From positions 248,001-312,000 of the forward strand of contig NZ_BNAS01000001.1 in assembly GCF_014653785.1 (NCBI RefSeq): 64,000 nt of DNA, given 5' to 3'. Within the stretch, counting starts at the first letter, position 1, and each line of letters opens with the position of its first letter. Positions 62,494 through 64,000 of this stretch are shown here, one piece after another. The notes below the pieces were generated by a model, which searched no databases, had not been told where the DNA came from, and was given only the letters and a program-made list of their open reading frames with translations. Source of the DNA: Promicromonospora soli (GTDB lineage: Bacteria; Actinomycetota; Actinomycetes; Actinomycetales; Cellulomonadaceae). Both the position numbers and the translations under genes were made by a program.

Positions 62494-62572
62494 GTTGAAT
62501 GCGTTCTGACATGACTACGCCAGGTGAGCTGGAGCCCTCGAGCTGGGCGTGACATGAGGCGGGACATGACAA

Positions 62573-62605
62573 GAGCGCACGTTCGGAGGTGATGAACGTG
62601 CGCTC
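62573..62605 (-). terminator. Terminator of the small HTH gene
   Basis: A perfect 12-bp stem (GAGCGCACGTTC/GAACGTGCGCTC) around a 9-nt loop, followed on the minus strand by TTGTC. It lies 88 nt beyond the stop of the small HTH gene and 180 nt after the hypothetical gene on the other strand. Between the two terminators nothing else is seen. Confidence 0.65.
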
Positions 62606-62692
62606 AGGCGTCAGGGTGCGTGGCTTCGTCGGTTCGCGGGGCCGACGCACTGCGTCAGCGGAAGCGCCAGAGCGCCTGCCGCCGCGCGGGGG

Positions 62693-62923
62693 TCATGCGG
62701 ATACGAGTGCCTCCGCGTCGCGGTGCTCGCGGTCCGACTTGTAGGACTCGATCTCCGCGGCGTTGAACATGACGTCCGCCCCGACCATGTGGTAGTCGAT
62801 CTCACCAGCCTCGAGAAGGTCGATCACGTGCAGCTTCGAGACGCCCAGCAGCCGCGCGGCTTCGAGCGCAGTGAGGTCTTGGTGCGGCCTGTTGACTTCT
62901 GCTTCCAATGTGATTTCGTTCAC
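62693..62923 (-). CDS. Small excisionase-type helix-turn-helix protein
   Basis: 76-residue protein with a MerR/excisionase-like HTH: TALEAARLLGVSKLHVIDLL followed by a wing with GEIDYHMVGADVMFNAAEI and an acidic helical tail. This is the architecture of many actinobacterial antitoxins paired with PIN-domain toxins, and also of phage excisionases. No toxin or integrase gene is adjacent, so its role is open. GTG start; a minus-strand AAGACT ends 7 nt upstream and could be the -10 box. A terminator hairpin lies downstream. Confidence 0.75.
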   Translation of the reverse strand: MNEITLEAEVNRPHQDLTALEAARLLGVSKLHVIDLLEAGEIDYHMVGADVMFNAAEIESYKSDREHRDAEALVSA

Positions 62924-63137
62924 ACAACCAGTCTTGCGCGTCGAGGTGGCCGAAGTCCAGTCGAATCGGTCCGAGTTTCGCTATCCGGCCGGTGATTCTT
63001 TTCTCCGGGAGGTAGAGTGTCGCGGCAATTGCCCACTCACCACGTCGAACGCCTGAAAGCAGCGCCACGCAAGATGTGACACGATAAGCGCCATTCGGCC
63101 GATCGCGATTGCAGATCGGCGATTTCCTGTCAACTGG

Positions 63138-63154
63138 CGGATCGGAACGATCCG
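63138..63154. promoter_or_regulatory. Palindrome upstream of the methyltransferase gene
   Basis: CGGATCG-gaa-CGATCCG, perfect 7-bp arms, 19 nt before the start codon. Another inverted repeat (GCCGATC/GATCGGC) lies about 40 nt farther upstream. Possible operator or leader structure. The 62924-63173 spacer holds nothing else recognisable. Confidence 0.35.
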
Positions 63155-63173
63155 TCGCGCGCGAGGGGGATGG

Positions 63174-63944
63174 ATGGCCGCGCCGTCCGCAGTGCCCACA
63201 CTCATTCCAGCCGTTAGCAGCGCCCCTCCCGATCTCCTGTCCATTCTTGATATCAATCGCGCCGCTTACGACATCCTCGCGAGAACGTACAAAGGCACGG
63301 CCGCGGTGCGTCAAGAGAACGCCAAGAAGTGGCTCATTCAGCGACTGCCGGAGATCACCACCGCGGGGCAACGGACGGCGCTGGACGTCGGATGTGCGGA
63401 CGGCACTCACTCCCGCGTCCTGTCCGCCCTCGGGTACACGGTCACGGGCGTCGACTTCTCGGCGCAGATGATCTCCGCCGCGCGCGAGCTCACGGACGAC
63501 CCGACACTCCCGAACAAGCCGTCCCTGCTGCACGGCGAGTTCCTGGCCGGACGGTACGTCGACGAGGACGGTACGCGCGCCCGGATCGACGGCGCGCGTT
63601 TCGACCTGGTGCTCGCCACCGCCTTCGTCCACCTCTTCCCGCCGGACGCCGACGATGACGCCGTCCGCAAGGTGCTGAGCCATGTCGCCCCCGGCGGCAC
63701 GGCACTGCTCTCGACGACGGCCGCGATGTCGAACCGGCGGGGCCTCGAGCTCAAGGTCGGAGCGGGCGGGCAGGTCGCCCGCCGCTGGCGGAACCACTAC
63801 ACGCTCGAATACTTCGTGTGGCTCGTTCGCGAAGCCGCCCGCGACGTGTTCGGCGTCAAGGTTCCGGTGCGGCCCTGGGTCGTCGTGGACCCGGACTCCG
63901 AAGGAAAGCTCTGGGTCGACGTCGTCGTGACCCGACCGGCCTGA
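63174..63944 (+). CDS. SAM-dependent methyltransferase
   Basis: 256-residue class I methyltransferase. Motif I is ALDVGCADGTHSRVL, followed by the acidic loop VTGVDFSAQMI. FDLVLATAFVHLFPPD is motif II and LSHVAPGGTALLSTT motif III. The N-terminal 30 residues are extra and Pro/Ala-rich. C-terminal strands (RPWVVVDPD, WVDVVVTRPA) are normal. The substrate is unknown; the group includes small-molecule and phenol/sugar methylases. ATG after GAGGGGGATGG. The 5' spacer is less G/C-rich than its neighbours, which may indicate recent arrival. Confidence 0.85.
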   Translation: MAAPSAVPTLIPAVSSAPPDLLSILDINRAAYDILARTYKGTAAVRQENAKKWLIQRLPEITTAGQRTALDVGCADGTHSRVLSALGYTVTGVDFSAQMISAARELTDDPTLPNKPSLLHGEFLAGRYVDEDGTRARIDGARFDLVLATAFVHLFPPDADDDAVRKVLSHVAPGGTALLSTTAAMSNRRGLELKVGAGGQVARRWRNHYTLEYFVWLVREAARDVFGVKVPVRPWVVVDPDSEGKLWVDVVVTRPA

Positions 63945-64000
63945 TCACATCCCCTGAGACCCGCGGTACACGGCCGTCCGCAGCTCCACCGCGTACGGTT
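63945..64000 (-). CDS. C-terminal end of an unidentified gene (cut by window edge)
   Basis: On the minus strand one frame is open from the window edge and reads PYAVELRTAVYRGSQGM before a TGA whose complement (63945-63947) directly abuts the methyltransferase stop. The tail-to-tail layout and the protein-like sequence suggest the last 17 codons of a convergent gene. Too short to identify. Confidence 0.4.
   Translation of the reverse strand, partial: PYAVELRTAVYRGSQGM

Overview
The window comes from a very GC-rich chromosome of a Gram-positive actinobacterium. Many genes have a TANNNT -10 box placed so that transcription starts at the start codon (leaderless mRNA). A DUF3000-RNase D pair, DUF2277, a DUF222/HNH protein, streptogrisin-type secreted proteases, F420-type oxidoreductase families and a large plant-polysaccharide cluster point to Micrococcales, most likely Promicromonosporaceae or a close relative. 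The family placement is inference. Nothing typical of a phage, plasmid, IS element or CRISPR array was seen.

Layout. 1-4.7 kb: the 5' part of thrS (minus strand, cut by the window edge), a CPA1 sodium/proton antiporter, a protein-tyrosine phosphatase with a 13-bp minisatellite over its stop codon, and a hypothetical. 4.7-8.9 kb: two near-identical Gly-Cys-Val tRNA operons with matching promoters and terminators. They flank two tandem paralogous secreted S1 proteases and two small enzymes. 8.9-26.9 kb: pabB and pabC (p-aminobenzoate branch of folate synthesis) lie 15.8 kb apart. Between them are a carbohydrate locus and a DUF222/HNH gene. The carbohydrate locus holds a very large secreted lyase-like protein with binding modules, three glycoside hydrolases (GH43, GH36, GH43 subfamily 24-like), a LacI regulator and a three-gene sugar ABC importer without its own ATPase. 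A palindromic operator of the type GGGATAACGTTATCCC recurs at the three promoter regions of this locus, so it can be read as one LacI regulon, probably for an arabinogalactan-like plant polymer. A tRNA-Val(CAC) follows pabC.

26.9-35 kb: small stress and metabolic genes (RidA, DHFR-fold reductase, phosphatase, hydrolase, GAPDH, GlxA-type and AraC regulators, VOC protein, a MarR-GNAT-LLM group, DUF2277). 35-37.7 kb: cystathionine beta-synthase and a cystathionine gamma-synthase/lyase. They are preceded by a leaderless 10-codon ORF with three consecutive Cys codons. Those codons can pair perfectly over 11 bp with the region just upstream of the beta-synthase ribosome-binding site, giving a complete cysteine-responsive attenuator. 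38-43.4 kb: glgX, a TreZ-like protein that has lost catalytic motifs, and a PPK2 polyphosphate kinase.

43.4-52.3 kb: zapE, an oxidoreductase, two DUF805 membrane proteins, an ATP-grasp ligase overlapping gnd, DUF3000-RNase D, and a FemX-type peptidoglycan bridge enzyme. The ATP-grasp ligase and FemX could build the two-residue cross-bridge of an A4-alpha peptidoglycan. 52.3-64 kb: a repeat-rich intergenic region, the fadA-fadB beta-oxidation pair, an unusual TrkA-2TM-TrkA protein, an APC permease overlapping tail-to-tail with a MocR regulator, a membrane-anchored hypothetical, an orphan excisionase-type HTH protein, a SAM methyltransferase and the last codons of a further minus-strand gene.
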